From the NCBI RefSeq assembly GCF_011400295.1, contig NZ_CP049859.1, positions 1,550,001 through 1,614,000 of the forward strand: 64,000 bases of DNA, given 5' to 3'. Below, one piece after another: positions 7,944-16,438 of the stretch. The stretch comes from Erysipelothrix sp. HDW6A (GTDB lineage Bacteria > Bacillota_I > Bacilli_A > Erysipelotrichales > Erysipelotrichaceae). A program made the position numbers and the translations under genes. A model generated the notes under the pieces. The model was given only the letters and a program-made list of their open reading frames with translations, ran no database searches and was not told the origin of the DNA. Positions within the stretch are counted from its first letter, which is position 1; every line of letters begins with the position of its first letter.

Positions 7944-9249
7944 TATTTCCTACTTCATCAAAACCGTAATTTGGGATATTGTACTTCTCACGTGCTATTT
8001 CTTCGTCTTCATCCAGGGCTTCTAGGATTTCCTTGGCATCTTTCACATCAGGAAGCCAACTGATAAGTGTTTCACGGTCTACCTTGCCCCAAAGCAACCC
8101 GATGATTTGAGCAATTTCCAGCTTGTTTTGAGGTAGATTGTGTTTAAAGATGATATCCATTTGAGAAGCGTCAACATGTTGCTTCATTCTACCAAGCGCC
8201 ACCAGTACATTTGAATATATTTCAAAGCGTTCATCCATTCCTATAGACAAGAATGTTTTTTTGTTATCGATATTTTGAATGAATGGAATAAGTTTCAACT
8301 CCAAAGCGACTCCTGATGCATTACCAGCAAATTTCTCATCACTGAGGTTAGGTGTCATTGTAACTGTATAAATATCATCAACAATTGACTTCTTAAGTAC
8401 CTCTATAGATGTTTCGTCCATAGATTTAATAAGATACTCTGCTCTTGCTCCTTCTGGGAGCATTAAGACTCTATGTGTCTTAATTGCATCCATGTCGTTA
8501 TCGTCAACTTCTGCGGCATACAAAGCTAATACTGCTGATACGAGTTGCTCCTTATCATTAATTCTATCGGACTGTAATATGTTTAGCGCATCATTCAAAG
8601 AGATTGCTTGTTCGAAATCTCCTTGGTGTTCTTCATTGTTAACATATTCAATCATAGGAATTCGACCAAATAAGTGTTGACTTGAGCGCTCCTCATCTAA
8701 GATTATCGAACCTTTATCGTCAACTATATAGATATTAATTTCAGAATCGTCCATAAGTGTCCACTCTTCGGTTTTTGTTTCTGAATCAAAAGTCCAAAAT
8801 ACTCCATATTCCTTGTTTCGTTCAATCGTATTATCATATTTGATAAATGAAGTATTAGGATCTAACAGTACAGAAATAATGTTAATTTGATTGTCCACTT
8901 CTTTTGCATAAATATATTCATAAGATTTACCATTAATACCGACTTTTTTTGCATTTGATAAATCTAACCGTTCGATTGTTTGTTTGTTATATTCATCAAG
9001 TAGCGGCTGAATATCAAGTCCTTCGTTCACTTGATACTGTACCGGTTGATTAAATAAAGCACCTGCGTTAATATCCACAATACGCTTACAATGATTAACA
9101 ACAACCTTGTTATTCTTTAAATCCGGATCTTTATTTCTTTCAAGAATTCTGTGTTTCCCTTTGTAATAATCTTGCTTAAGTTTAGTATTGCTTTCTTCTT
9201 CAGCTTTCTGTGCTTTAATAAAATCTATTCGTTCTCGAGTAAGTTCCAT
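7927..9249 (-). CDS. Portal protein (SPP1 gp6 family)
   Basis: A 440-residue protein. It opens with a charged helix and YYKGKHRILERNKDPD, then NNKVVVNHCKRIVDINAGAL and FNQPVQYQV, the usual start of SPP1-type portals. The middle has GVFWTFDSETKTEEWTLM and the C-terminal half DRINDKEQLVSAVLALYAAE, TPNLSDEKFAGNASGVALEL and ERFEIYSNVLVALGRM. These are the wing and stem helices of the family. The acidic C-terminus is also typical. It is placed between terminase and the MuF gene. The dodecameric portal would form the DNA channel of the capsid. Confidence 0.9.
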   Translation of the reverse strand: MELTRERIDFIKAQKAEEESNTKLKQDYYKGKHRILERNKDPDLKNNKVVVNHCKRIVDINAGALFNQPVQYQVNEGLDIQPLLDEYNKQTIERLDLSNAKKVGINGKSYEYIYAKEVDNQINIISVLLDPNTSFIKYDNTIERNKEYGVFWTFDSETKTEEWTLMDDSEINIYIVDDKGSIILDEERSSQHLFGRIPMIEYVNNEEHQGDFEQAISLNDALNILQSDRINDKEQLVSAVLALYAAEVDDNDMDAIKTHRVLMLPEGARAEYLIKSMDETSIEVLKKSIVDDIYTVTMTPNLSDEKFAGNASGVALELKLIPFIQNIDNKKTFLSIGMDERFEIYSNVLVALGRMKQHVDASQMDIIFKHNLPQNKLEIAQIIGLLWGKVDRETLISWLPDVKDAKEILEALDEDEEIAREKYNIPNYGFDEVGNNEDET

Positions 9250-10502
9250 TAATACAGCCCCTTTCGTGTTCTAACTTTTCTTTCCACCATATCGCTCTCC
9301 AGAGCGTATCTGAGTGCATCTATTCCGTGATTATCTTTATCTACGGGTATTGGCAACACATTCCCTGATTTATCTTCTTTGAACCTGTAAACGCTCAGTT
9401 CATTAATTATGTTCTGACAACTAGGATGCACAATAATTTCTAGACTTTGTAAGAACTTAATTCCAAACTCCAATGAGCCAGGACCTTTTTTTGCTGCTTT
9501 AGCGTTTATTCTCAGTTCCTTAAATTTTTCAATCGATTTAGGTTCTGCACTATCGCTTGTTATTAGTGATGAAGCTACTATTGGTCTGATTAACTCTGCT
9601 GCTTCTTCATTTGATAGATTAGTTGCTTGTAAGTCATCACATATATACAGCTTCTTCTTTTTCTTTAATTCATCAACTGAAACACGAACATAAGCGAATG
9701 GATCATCGCTGAATCCCCAGTCATTCCCGTGTCTATATTTTTCAAATGCTTCTTTGTCAAACTCTTTAACTTTCCAATTTTTAAAGATAACAGCACCCAA
9801 TACTCCCCAGTTGCCAAGTGTATAAACCTCATAGTGGTAAGGGTCTGTTTCGTTTTCCATTCCATCTACATCATCTTGTGATAGGAATAGATTGTCCTTG
9901 TAGGTTGTCTTAAGGATTGAAACATCATTACCCTCTACATACTGCTTATCGTCTTGCCATAGACCGTTAAAGTATTCGGTATAGAGCCATGATGTTTTTA
10001 ATACAGGGTTATAAGAAAAGGTCATTCGCTTTTTGAATTTCGAACGACCTCTAAGTCTTTTTTCTAATTGTTTTATCGATTTAAGATTGCACTCTGTTGC
10101 TTCTTCAACCCATATGTCAGTTAGTACCCCTTTTATCGGAGTTATTGATTTTACTTTCTCGGTATCATCAAGACCTGTGAAAAGAATTTGTGACTGGTTT
10201 AGGGTACATGTAATGACAAAGTCACTTTTATTAACATCGAAGTACTTTCGAACTTTGAAATTATTCATAGCTTTAACAATCTCGTTAAATACAGACCTCT
10301 TAATTGTTGTTGCAACGTTCCGACAGATTAAATAGTTTCGACCTTCAAGAACATCTAATACTGTACGTTGTGCTAGGCTAAATGATTTCCCACTAGATGA
10401 ACCACCGAAGTAATGTTGTTTTCTATTTTGATTATTCATCATGTGTTCTAAGTAGATTGGATTAAAACACTTTGAACTAATATTTAACTCAATCATCGTC
10501 AT
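9249..10502 (-). CDS. terL: Terminase large subunit (ATPase-nuclease)
   Basis: The product has Walker A GGSSSGKSFSLAQ, a Walker B-like ILFTGLDDTEK/IWVEEATECN region, and the nuclease segment beginning YRHGNDWGFSDDPFAYVRV. It closes with NHGIDALRYALESDM, where the last acidic nuclease residue is expected. This is the PBSX XtmB/Terminase_3 family. The open frame extends to 10568, but ATGs at 10502 and 10496 overlap the terS stop (CTGATGACGATGATTGAG) and are more likely starts. Product is about 416-418 residues. It cuts and pumps phage DNA into the head together with TerS and the portal. Confidence 0.9.
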   Translation of the reverse strand: MTMIELNISSKCFNPIYLEHMMNNQNRKQHYFGGSSSGKSFSLAQRTVLDVLEGRNYLICRNVATTIKRSVFNEIVKAMNNFKVRKYFDVNKSDFVITCTLNQSQILFTGLDDTEKVKSITPIKGVLTDIWVEEATECNLKSIKQLEKRLRGRSKFKKRMTFSYNPVLKTSWLYTEYFNGLWQDDKQYVEGNDVSILKTTYKDNLFLSQDDVDGMENETDPYHYEVYTLGNWGVLGAVIFKNWKVKEFDKEAFEKYRHGNDWGFSDDPFAYVRVSVDELKKKKKLYICDDLQATNLSNEEAAELIRPIVASSLITSDSAEPKSIEKFKELRINAKAAKKGPGSLEFGIKFLQSLEIIVHPSCQNIINELSVYRFKEDKSGNVLPIPVDKDNHGIDALRYALESDMVERKVRTRKGLY

Positions 10503-10980
10503 CAGGCACAATGTTGATTTTAATGGTTGTATCAACTTCTCCACTATGTTCAACCTCTTGCTTATCACGCCAATCTCCTGGTTTACGATTCTTCAGCCAA
10601 AATATAGCTGCGGTAGTTTCAGGAGGAACATGTTTAGTTACCTCAACCATATGAATAGTTTCTTTTTCGCTTTTTCTTTTACCATTTTCATTGTATAGGA
10701 CTTCTTTAGTCTTGATTGGCACCTCTTCAATGTAAGTATAGCCTACAGCCTTATTGAATAATGCATTCTCAACCTTACGATCAGCAGGTTCTTTGCCTAA
10801 TCGCAAAGCTTTTTCTATCTCTGGCCACTTGTTAATCCAATCATAGAGAGTCTTGGGGTTGATTCCGATGTTCTTTGCAATATCTTCATTTGTTAAGCCA
10901 TCACGAGCCCAACCCTGTATACGCAAAAGCCCTGACTCAGTAAGCCAAGGCTTTAATTTATTTGAGATTTTTCTTGTCAC
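10489..10980 (-). CDS. terS: Terminase small subunit
   Basis: A 163-residue protein starting at GTG with AAGGAGG nine bases upstream. The N-terminal domain holds a helix-turn-helix, GLTNEDIAKNIGINPKTLYD, as in terminase small subunits of the XtmA/phBC6A51 type. Then come FNKAVGYTYIEEVP and TTAAIFWLKNRKPGDWRDKQ, the oligomerisation region common to this family. The acidic end DDDD overlaps the terL start. It would recognise the pac or cos site, which is often inside or near this gene. Confidence 0.85.
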   Translation of the reverse strand: MTRKISNKLKPWLTESGLLRIQGWARDGLTNEDIAKNIGINPKTLYDWINKWPEIEKALRLGKEPADRKVENALFNKAVGYTYIEEVPIKTKEVLYNENGKRKSEKETIHMVEVTKHVPPETTAAIFWLKNRKPGDWRDKQEVEHSGEVDTTIKINIVPDDDD

Positions 10981-10994
10981 TGTTCAGGACCTCC

Positions 10995-11471
10995 TTATTC
11001 TACTCCCTTTAATTCAAATGCGTGCCATATAGAAATTGCAATAATAAAACTAACGAAAATATACACAATTAGACATGTTAATAACACTACATTTTTTACT
11101 CCAAACAACAGTAATATATAATTTGTCCCTAAAATTGCAAACATAGAAATGGTAAGAGAAAAAATCGTATTCATTAATTTTATTCCCTCACTTATACTAT
11201 ACTTTTTTATAAAACCGCATCTAATTCTATTTGGATATCTATCACCCAGACTCTTTACATTGATTTTATCAATCACAAGAATAAAGAAAGAAGTCAAAAT
11301 ACCCATTCCGTTGAGAACCTCTGTAAAAACTTGATCAACATTTAACACATTATATTTTCTTATAAAAAAATATAAAGCAAAGGATAATAGTATCAAAAAT
11401 ATATGAACTGAGAAATAGGAACTTCTGTATAATTTATACATCTTAATGAAAAAATTTTTAACTATTCTCAT
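10995..11471 (-). CDS. Membrane protein of an accessory two-gene cassette, unknown function
   Basis: A 158-residue protein with four predicted membrane spans (about residues 18-37, 48-66, 104-124, 127-149) and basic loops. I do not recognise the family. The start overlaps the upstream gene's stop by 14 bases, and the ribosome site GAGGAAGG lies inside that gene, so the two are translated together. The pair sits between the late activator gene and terS, where phages often carry added genes. A two-component soluble-plus-membrane unit in this place could be a superinfection exclusion or defence system. That role is inference only. Confidence 0.6.
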   Translation of the reverse strand: MRIVKNFFIKMYKLYRSSYFSVHIFLILLSFALYFFIRKYNVLNVDQVFTEVLNGMGILTSFFILVIDKINVKSLGDRYPNRIRCGFIKKYSISEGIKLMNTIFSLTISMFAILGTNYILLLFGVKNVVLLTCLIVYIFVSFIIAISIWHAFELKGVE

Positions 11472-12228
11472 TATTACCTTCCTCTACTAAAGAACTAACT
11501 AAATAACCAAGTTTTAAGTAAAGCTTATCTTCCCAACTACTCACCTCTGGAAGAACAAGAATTTCTTTCGAAATTTTTGAACTAAGTTTTACTTCATTCC
11601 CATCTTCGTCAAACCCTTTTGCGGTAATTGTAATCAATCCTTTTTTACTCCTAGATGCTATCTTCTTAAACGCATCTTTCTTAAATACTGCTCCCTCTTT
11701 TATGAAATTGACTTCGAAAACTGTAGATGCTACTTGAGACCCATCCTCGCACAAATCTTTAAACATATCTTCTTGACTACTTAATATCGATATATCATCA
11801 TCCATACCTATTTGCCCACTTGGTGTAGTTTTTATTTTAAGTTGTCTTAGTTTATAAAAAGAATCAATGTCAGTTACAAACATGATTTCTTTATAATGTA
11901 CATCGAATAATTCCATTAAAACTATCCTTATATCAGTCTGATTTCCATCATAATATACATTTTTCGATAAAGTATCAACCACAATAAAACGACACTTAAT
12001 CAACTTTTCGCCTCTTGATGCAAGTCTATCTCCCAATGACTGCATGGTACCCGTTTGTTGCAAAACTCCATGGTCGTTACTTTGTGATTCAATTATATGT
12101 TTATATGCGAAGTAACGACCGTTGGCTGACTTATCTTCTTCTAAAATTCTGTTTTCTAAAATTGTATTAATATTTACTTCATTTCTCCTAACTCGTTCAC
12201 TTTCAATTGTCAGAACTTTTAGCTTCAT
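11458..12228 (-). CDS. Soluble partner of the accessory two-gene cassette, unknown function
   Basis: A 256-residue protein with no signal or membrane segment. It starts MKLKVLTIESERVRRNEVNI, then KHIIESQSNDHGVLQQTGTM, CRFIVVDTLSKNVYYDG, KEIMFVTDIDSFYKLRQLKI, and in the C-terminal third KKIASRSKKGLITITAKGFD, GNEVKLSSKI. The alternation suggests an alpha/beta N-terminal domain and a beta-rich C-terminal one. I do not recognise the family and see no clear catalytic motif. A terminator-like hairpin and a -10 element (TATAAT) lie just upstream, so the cassette may be transcribed on its own, like phage morons. Confidence 0.6.
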   Translation of the reverse strand: MKLKVLTIESERVRRNEVNINTILENRILEEDKSANGRYFAYKHIIESQSNDHGVLQQTGTMQSLGDRLASRGEKLIKCRFIVVDTLSKNVYYDGNQTDIRIVLMELFDVHYKEIMFVTDIDSFYKLRQLKIKTTPSGQIGMDDDISILSSQEDMFKDLCEDGSQVASTVFEVNFIKEGAVFKKDAFKKIASRSKKGLITITAKGFDEDGNEVKLSSKISKEILVLPEVSSWEDKLYLKLGYLVSSLVEEGNNENS

Positions 12229-12257
12229 TTTGTGATTCCTTTCTCATATTTACTTCC

Positions 12258-12292
12258 ATTATACACAAAACCCACTGAGAAAGGGAGCGGGT
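12258..12292 (-). promoter_or_regulatory. Candidate promoter and terminator-like hairpin in front of the two-gene cassette
   Basis: On the minus strand an ACCC...GGGT hairpin with a TTTTGT run (about 12267-12292) is followed at once by TATAAT at 12258-12263. No good -35 is visible. The combination resembles the boundary of an independently transcribed cassette. It is weaker evidence than the other promoters listed. Confidence 0.4.
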
Positions 12293-12389
12293 CTGTATTT
12301 TTCTATGTAGAAAGGATAACATAGCTGTGGTTGTTGTTTGGCTCAATAGCCACATTACCATAATATCACGTAAAAGTGGGGCGCGACGG

Positions 12390-12566
12390 TCACTTTTTAC
12401 TAAAAGGTACTCCAGTTGCACCAATAATAAACGCTACCACTCCTAAAATAAGCCAGTCAGTGAAGTAAACAACAATTCCAGCGAGAACAAATCCCCTTAG
12501 AATTTTAACGAAGTCATCTTCAAGTGAATTGAAAATTCTTCGTTCACTATTCTTTCTGCTCTTCAC
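12390..12566 (-). CDS. Small membrane protein (58 aa), unknown function
   Basis: This small gene starts at GTG, with AGGAGG eight bases upstream; an ATG two bases before the GTG is followed directly by a stop. The product has a basic N-terminus (KSRKNSERR) and two hydrophobic segments, GFVLAGIVVYF and WLILGVVAFIIGA. The protein is too short for family recognition. Position between the late activator and the two-gene cassette suggests a phage accessory or holin-like small protein. Function is not known. Confidence 0.6.
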   Translation of the reverse strand: MKSRKNSERRIFNSLEDDFVKILRGFVLAGIVVYFTDWLILGVVAFIIGATGVPFSKK

Positions 12567-12650
12567 ATGAATTACCTCCTTTTCTTCATTGTATCAATCT
12601 AGTTAATACAATTACACAGATGAACTGTACTTTAGATGTTTTCTACAAAT

Positions 12651-13070
12651 CTAAAACTGTATAAGTATATCATCAATCCTTCTTCTTAACTTTTTCTCTG
12701 AGCAAAAGTATTCTAAAGCCACTCGCTCAATGTGTACCCGATTAACATATACTTTAGTTACTATTTCACGTTCTTCCTGTTTGAGGTTCTCTAAAAAAAA
12801 CTTCACTCTATCGGTCCGATAACGAACATTAGCAAGATCATACTGATATTTTTGTAGCTTATCGCGTAACTCTTGCTGACGAACAGAATGACTCTCACCG
12901 GAAGATGTTGTGAACTCAACCATTGCTCCAGGTGATTGAACTCCCTCTAGTATCGTTTGTAGCTGAAGTATCTTATCATCAAAGCCACGACAGACATTTA
13001 AGAGATACTTATAGTTTCTAAGCTCTGCCTTAGCATGATTGATATGAGCTCGCTTGAAGTCTACCCTCAT
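12651..13070 (-). CDS. Late transcriptional activator, ArpU/RinA-like
   Basis: A 139-residue protein. The first half is coiled-coil (FKRAHINHAKAELRNYKYLL). The C-terminal end, LEQ-like NLKQEEREIVTKVYVNRVHI followed by ERVALEYFCSEKKLRRRIDD, resembles sigma-factor region 4-type helix-turn-helix of the ArpU/RinA/LmaC late regulators. These genes typically lie between the replication and packaging modules of Firmicutes phages and switch on the late genes. The start ATG overlaps the stop of the small upstream gene (TAATG). Confidence 0.75.
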   Translation of the reverse strand: MRVDFKRAHINHAKAELRNYKYLLNVCRGFDDKILQLQTILEGVQSPGAMVEFTTSSGESHSVRQQELRDKLQKYQYDLANVRYRTDRVKFFLENLKQEEREIVTKVYVNRVHIERVALEYFCSEKKLRRRIDDILIQF

Positions 13071-13162
13071 TATTTATCACTGTCCTTAGCAATAACACAT
13101 AGTGATGTTACAAACATCCCAAGCATCCCTCCCAGGATGAAACAGATTATATTTCCTAACAT
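13070..13162 (-). CDS. DUF3789-like 30-residue membrane peptide
   Basis: A tiny gene with an AAGGAG ribosome site before ATG. The product MLGNIICFILGGMLGMFVTS plus CVIAKDSDK is one hydrophobic helix with glycine repeats. It has the look of the DUF3789 small proteins that are frequent in Firmicutes phages next to late regulators. It overlaps the activator start by one base. Function unknown. Confidence 0.6.
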   Translation of the reverse strand: MLGNIICFILGGMLGMFVTSLCVIAKDSDK

Positions 13163-13640
13163 TATTATCCACTCCTTTTTTAGGTATTACATTCATTACT
13201 TTGACACTAAATTTCCATCACTAACGACGTCCAATGTATTTCGTGTTAATTATATTAAAAACAATCCTTTCGAAAATGCCTTTTGCCCTTCATTCAATTT
13301 TTCCTAAGTTGATGAAGTGTCTCATTGACTCGTGTCTTTTTTGAGTTTCACACTCTCTCCCTATAGGTGTACTATTTATACCCTATTTTTTGTAATTTTA
13401 TAGTATTTTATTGCTATTATTCTATATTTATATACTACATATCTTCATTATGGGAAGAAAGATATAAGACACAAGACACCTAATAATCTAACAACTAGTA
13501 AACAGTAGGTTTTTCTAAAATTTATGTGTCTTATTACTTGTCTCATTGTCTTATTAGTATTGATTTTAGAAAAGTTATGAGACACTTGCTCTTTTTAAGG
13601 TAAAAAAGATATGAGACACCAAAACAACCGTTTTTTCGAG
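13163..13640. other. Non-coding region, candidate phage replication origin (iterons plus AT-rich tract)
   Basis: No convincing gene in 478 bases. The right part carries repeated ATRAGACA motifs in both orientations. Between them, about 13371-13460, lies a nearly pure A/T tract that could melt easily. It is directly downstream of the primase-helicase gene, a common place for phage origins. Confidence 0.55.
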
Positions 13641-13650
13641 TTATGAGACA
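13317..13650. repeat. Cluster of eight ATRAGACA iteron-like repeats
   Basis: Copies at 13317-13325 (inverse), 13464-13472, 13526-13534 (inverse), 13538-13546 (inverse), 13546-13554 (inverse), 13577-13585, 13611-13619 and 13643-13650. Five read ATGAGACA and three ATAAGACA. Two inverse copies are adjacent and share one base. The last copy overlaps the primase stop codon. Eight copies of an 8-mer in 334 bases are far above chance. Confidence 0.7.
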
Positions 13651-15605
13651 GCTTTTTCAACGAAATAGTATTCTCTTTTTGATCCTTTTCCTGTCACATC
13701 ATCACCATATCCTGTACGTATTTGCTTAGTGTCAAGTTTTACGTATGTACAAATTTCATTAACAAATTGACGTCTTGAGAATGGTTTTTGATACCCCGCT
13801 TCCACGCACCATAGCTTGTATTGTTGGTACCAATACACTATGGGTTCATGGGTTAACTCATTGACACTGTAACCACCTTCCTTGAGCCATGTGAGAATAC
13901 TCGATGACTCAATTTTATAAGCCTCATTGGCTTTCGTAACCACTTCAGGAACGATGAATTTACCACTCTTACGTAACGATTGATAACCCTCAATGGCAAG
14001 TCGTAGTAAGTAATTAAGTGCTGATTGTGTCGTAACTTTCTCCAAGATATTAGGGTCGAAATCTTTATCCTTACTTGTAAATGTTGCATTGAACGGTAAT
14101 ATCGTAATGCGTCGTTCCATCCCTAATGACTTGTCGCCAAACGATGGCATCTTGTTTGTAGAAAACCACAAAGTCGCATAGTTATTCAGTTCAAAAGGAT
14201 TCTGGTTCTTACGCTCTACAGTCACTCCTTCGCCCGATACAAGCTTTTTAAACTTACCAGTATCTTTAATAGTTAAAGTTGGTATATCATCACCAAGGTT
14301 CACGAGTTTGTTCTCAAGCTCTGCCACCTTAAACTTATCTTCTAAGTCAGTAAGACTCAGAGTGGATACATTACGATAACCGATGAGAGACTTTACCATC
14401 TCTAATATTGTTGACTTACCATTGGACCCACCACCTGATAAAAAGAAGGCTTGTTGATATATAGTATTCTTACAAAGACTGTACCCAAGTATCTGAGTAA
14501 AGAGTTCAAATAACTGATCATCATTTATAAATACTTTCTTTAACACATTATGAGTATATTCATCATACGCATCGGCATCATACTCAGCATTGACTCTTGA
14601 GAAGTCCATATATTTTGAGTTATGAGGTGTCAGTCTTTGTTTACGTAAATCATAACGTCCATTCATGAGATTAATCGTATATTCATCACTTTCAGGTTCA
14701 CTAACATGTGTGATGATTTTAATGTATGACATTACTTCACTGCGCTGCCTCATGCTGATTGCAGGAAAGAGTTCCATCATCTTCAGCATGATGTCATTGT
14801 CTGTATCTTGATAATAGCCATCTTCATAAACATATGTGCGTGCATGATAGGTAACAATTTGCATATCCTTAATAATCATATCGGCGAATACATTATGAAG
14901 AAACTTACCCTTATCTGTAAACCATGATTCGTGATTACCATTAACTGTTTCAAGAGTCTCTTCATCAACAAAGGATTCATCTCTAAGTATCGTCTCTAAC
15001 TCTGATAATTTTAGAGAATCCTTAAGCACATACTTATTAATAAGCGTTATTGTTTCAATAGCTTCTTCACGCGTATACCCAGCAGACTGTAGGGTGAGTA
15101 TGTACTCATATAGAGCCTGATTACGACCATCTCCATCTGAATACCCCTTGAATAGATATTTGCTCCCAGTAGGCCTTAACCAGCGTGGTAACTCATCGAG
15201 GTTTTTAAACGGTGTTCTCAGCTCCCAATCGAACCAAGCACCATCGGCTTTAATTCGCGTGTATGACAGCTTAGGTTCACCATTTGCTTTAATGCCCCAT
15301 GATCTGTAATCGACATAGAGCGTAAGTCCAACTTTAGCGGTTGTGTTATTCTTAATTGATTTGGAGGTTTTGAACCAGAAGTGATAACCACGACGCGTCT
15401 TCATGACTCGTGCCTTGATACCTTCTCCCCTAATAATATTAAGAAGAATTTCTGCTTCTTCACTATCGTCAACATCAACTACAACATAAGGCTCTTCAAC
15501 CATCATTCCAACATCATCAACATCACTTATTTCTTTGCGAGTAAATGTAGTCGTTAACTTATGAGCGGGCGTTTTCTTGCCTGGTACAATTTTTATATAT
15601 TTCAT
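13641..15605 (-). CDS. Phage primase-helicase (D5/P4-type)
   Basis: A 654-residue protein. The N-terminal ~130 residues have an archaeo-eukaryotic-primase-like core: EEPYVVVDVDDSEEAEILLN and MKTRRGYHFWFKT. The middle resembles D5_N (YVYEDGYYQDTDNDIMLKMM, INLMNGRYDLRKQRLTPHN). The SF3 helicase domain has Walker A FFLSGGGSNGKSTIL at about residue 390 and an arginine-containing later motif (LWFSTNKMPSFGDKSLGMER). It would prime and unwind phage DNA at the origin. The candidate iterons begin at its own stop codon. Confidence 0.9.
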   Translation of the reverse strand: MKYIKIVPGKKTPAHKLTTTFTRKEISDVDDVGMMVEEPYVVVDVDDSEEAEILLNIIRGEGIKARVMKTRRGYHFWFKTSKSIKNNTTAKVGLTLYVDYRSWGIKANGEPKLSYTRIKADGAWFDWELRTPFKNLDELPRWLRPTGSKYLFKGYSDGDGRNQALYEYILTLQSAGYTREEAIETITLINKYVLKDSLKLSELETILRDESFVDEETLETVNGNHESWFTDKGKFLHNVFADMIIKDMQIVTYHARTYVYEDGYYQDTDNDIMLKMMELFPAISMRQRSEVMSYIKIITHVSEPESDEYTINLMNGRYDLRKQRLTPHNSKYMDFSRVNAEYDADAYDEYTHNVLKKVFINDDQLFELFTQILGYSLCKNTIYQQAFFLSGGGSNGKSTILEMVKSLIGYRNVSTLSLTDLEDKFKVAELENKLVNLGDDIPTLTIKDTGKFKKLVSGEGVTVERKNQNPFELNNYATLWFSTNKMPSFGDKSLGMERRITILPFNATFTSKDKDFDPNILEKVTTQSALNYLLRLAIEGYQSLRKSGKFIVPEVVTKANEAYKIESSSILTWLKEGGYSVNELTHEPIVYWYQQYKLWCVEAGYQKPFSRRQFVNEICTYVKLDTKQIRTGYGDDVTGKGSKREYYFVEKAVS

Positions 15606-15618
15606 TGGCTCACCCTCT

Positions 15619-15930
15619 CTATTTATCTGTTTGTGTTCTTACACCATTAATATCATCTAATAATTTTAAAACTTCCATTCGCATTAACTTATACTCATTA
15701 ACATATTCTTTTAGAGTAAAGACTCGCTTACTATCTATTATATTGCGATTAATGTAACTATCCACAAGCATTGGTACATCATTATAAGCAAGTACTGTAA
15801 CAATTGGAGTATCTAGTGTTGACCCGTCCTTTTGATTTACAAGTGTCGTTTTACCTTCATCTCTTACAAGCTCATAGGATGCACCTTGACCAGCTCTGAT
15901 GTAATACTCGTCATCGAGAATTATTTTCAT
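15619..15930 (-). CDS. Hypothetical phage protein (103 aa)
   Basis: Not recognised. The product opens MKIILDDEYYIRAGQGASYE, contains VNQKDGSTLDTPIVTVLAYN, and ends with a helix FTLKEYVNEYKLMRMEVLKL. It is acidic and soluble. It lies just upstream of the primase-helicase gene and its start overlaps the previous small gene by 20 bases, so it belongs to the same translational chain of replication genes. Confidence 0.6.
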   Translation of the reverse strand: MKIILDDEYYIRAGQGASYELVRDEGKTTLVNQKDGSTLDTPIVTVLAYNDVPMLVDSYINRNIIDSKRVFTLKEYVNEYKLMRMEVLKLLDDINGVRTQTDK

Positions 15931-16075
15931 ATTGTTTCCTCACTTTTTGTATCATTTCATTTACTTCAGCCTCACTAAATACTTTAGGATCATTCATATG
16001 AGTAAAACCACTTAAGAACAGTATCAGTATGCTGCCACCAACTCCAATTAAAATACCAAGTAATAAGTCATTCAT
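15911..16075 (-). CDS. Small membrane protein (54 aa)
   Basis: Small gene found by reading the minus strand. The product MNDLLLGILIGVGGSILILF forms one N-terminal membrane helix, followed by a polar, helical tail (FSEAEVNEMIQKVRKQYENN). Its start overlaps the upstream gene's stop by 8 bases and its stop runs 20 bases into the next gene. Function unknown; phage replication modules often carry such single-span proteins. Confidence 0.55.
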   Translation of the reverse strand: MNDLLLGILIGVGGSILILFLSGFTHMNDPKVFSEAEVNEMIQKVRKQYENNSR

Positions 16076-16241
16076 CTTTCTTTACCTTTCTATAATAGAA
16101 ACACTTGTAACGTCTCTCATCGCGTTTTTTCATGGTTTTTAAAGTGTAAACTACCATTACTATTGCAAACACAGTTCCAATGACTACAATAATAACGAAT
16201 AATGAGACGAGAATGTTTAATGATGTTTCTAGATTAATCAT
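16068..16241 (-). CDS. Small membrane protein (57 aa)
   Basis: The start ATG is part of an ATGA overlap with the preceding frame and has GAGGA upstream. One long hydrophobic helix (ILVSLFVIIVVIGTVFAIVM) is followed by a strongly basic tail (TMKKRDERRYKCFYYRKVKK). Not recognised. It is translationally linked to both neighbours by short overlaps. Confidence 0.55.
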   Translation of the reverse strand: MINLETSLNILVSLFVIIVVIGTVFAIVMVVYTLKTMKKRDERRYKCFYYRKVKKDE

Positions 16242-16341
16242 TCCTCATCACCAACAACCACATACGTCTCATGGAATACGTCAGGTTTATATGGGTAAAA
16301 CTCACCATAAATTCATTTATTAGTTTTTCTGCTCTATACAT
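16234..16341 (-). pseudogene. Short phage gene with a probable 1-bp frameshift
   Basis: The ATG at 16341 has AAGGAG upstream and begins MYRAEKLINEFM. In that frame translation continues to a stop at 16234 with an atypical sequence. In another frame the same bases give GEFYPYKPDVFHETYVVVGD EE and stop at 16238, making the ATGA overlap with the next gene that its neighbours also show. This suggests the intact gene was about 35 residues and one base has been lost near 16300. It could also be a sequencing error. Confidence 0.5.
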
Positions 16342-16405
16342 ATTTTCTCCTTAATATTTTATTTTATTTTAGAAACTTTTAACACTCTATGTGTATTCTT
16401 TGTGA

Positions 16406-16411
16406 TATAAT
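16406..16411 (+). promoter_or_regulatory. Extended -10 promoter element for the plus-strand small membrane gene
   Basis: TGATATAAT, a TGN-extended perfect -10 (TATAAT), lies 28 bases before the start codon. No clear -35 is seen, which is common with extended -10 promoters. Confidence 0.55.
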
Positions 16412-16438
16412 TAACCCAACAATATTTGGAGGTTAACT

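Noticed and set aside
12203-12424. Minus-strand open frame of 73 codons upstream of the two-gene cassette
   Set aside because: No ribosome site, and it overlaps the better supported GTG-started membrane gene and the cassette promoter region; the sequence is not protein-like.
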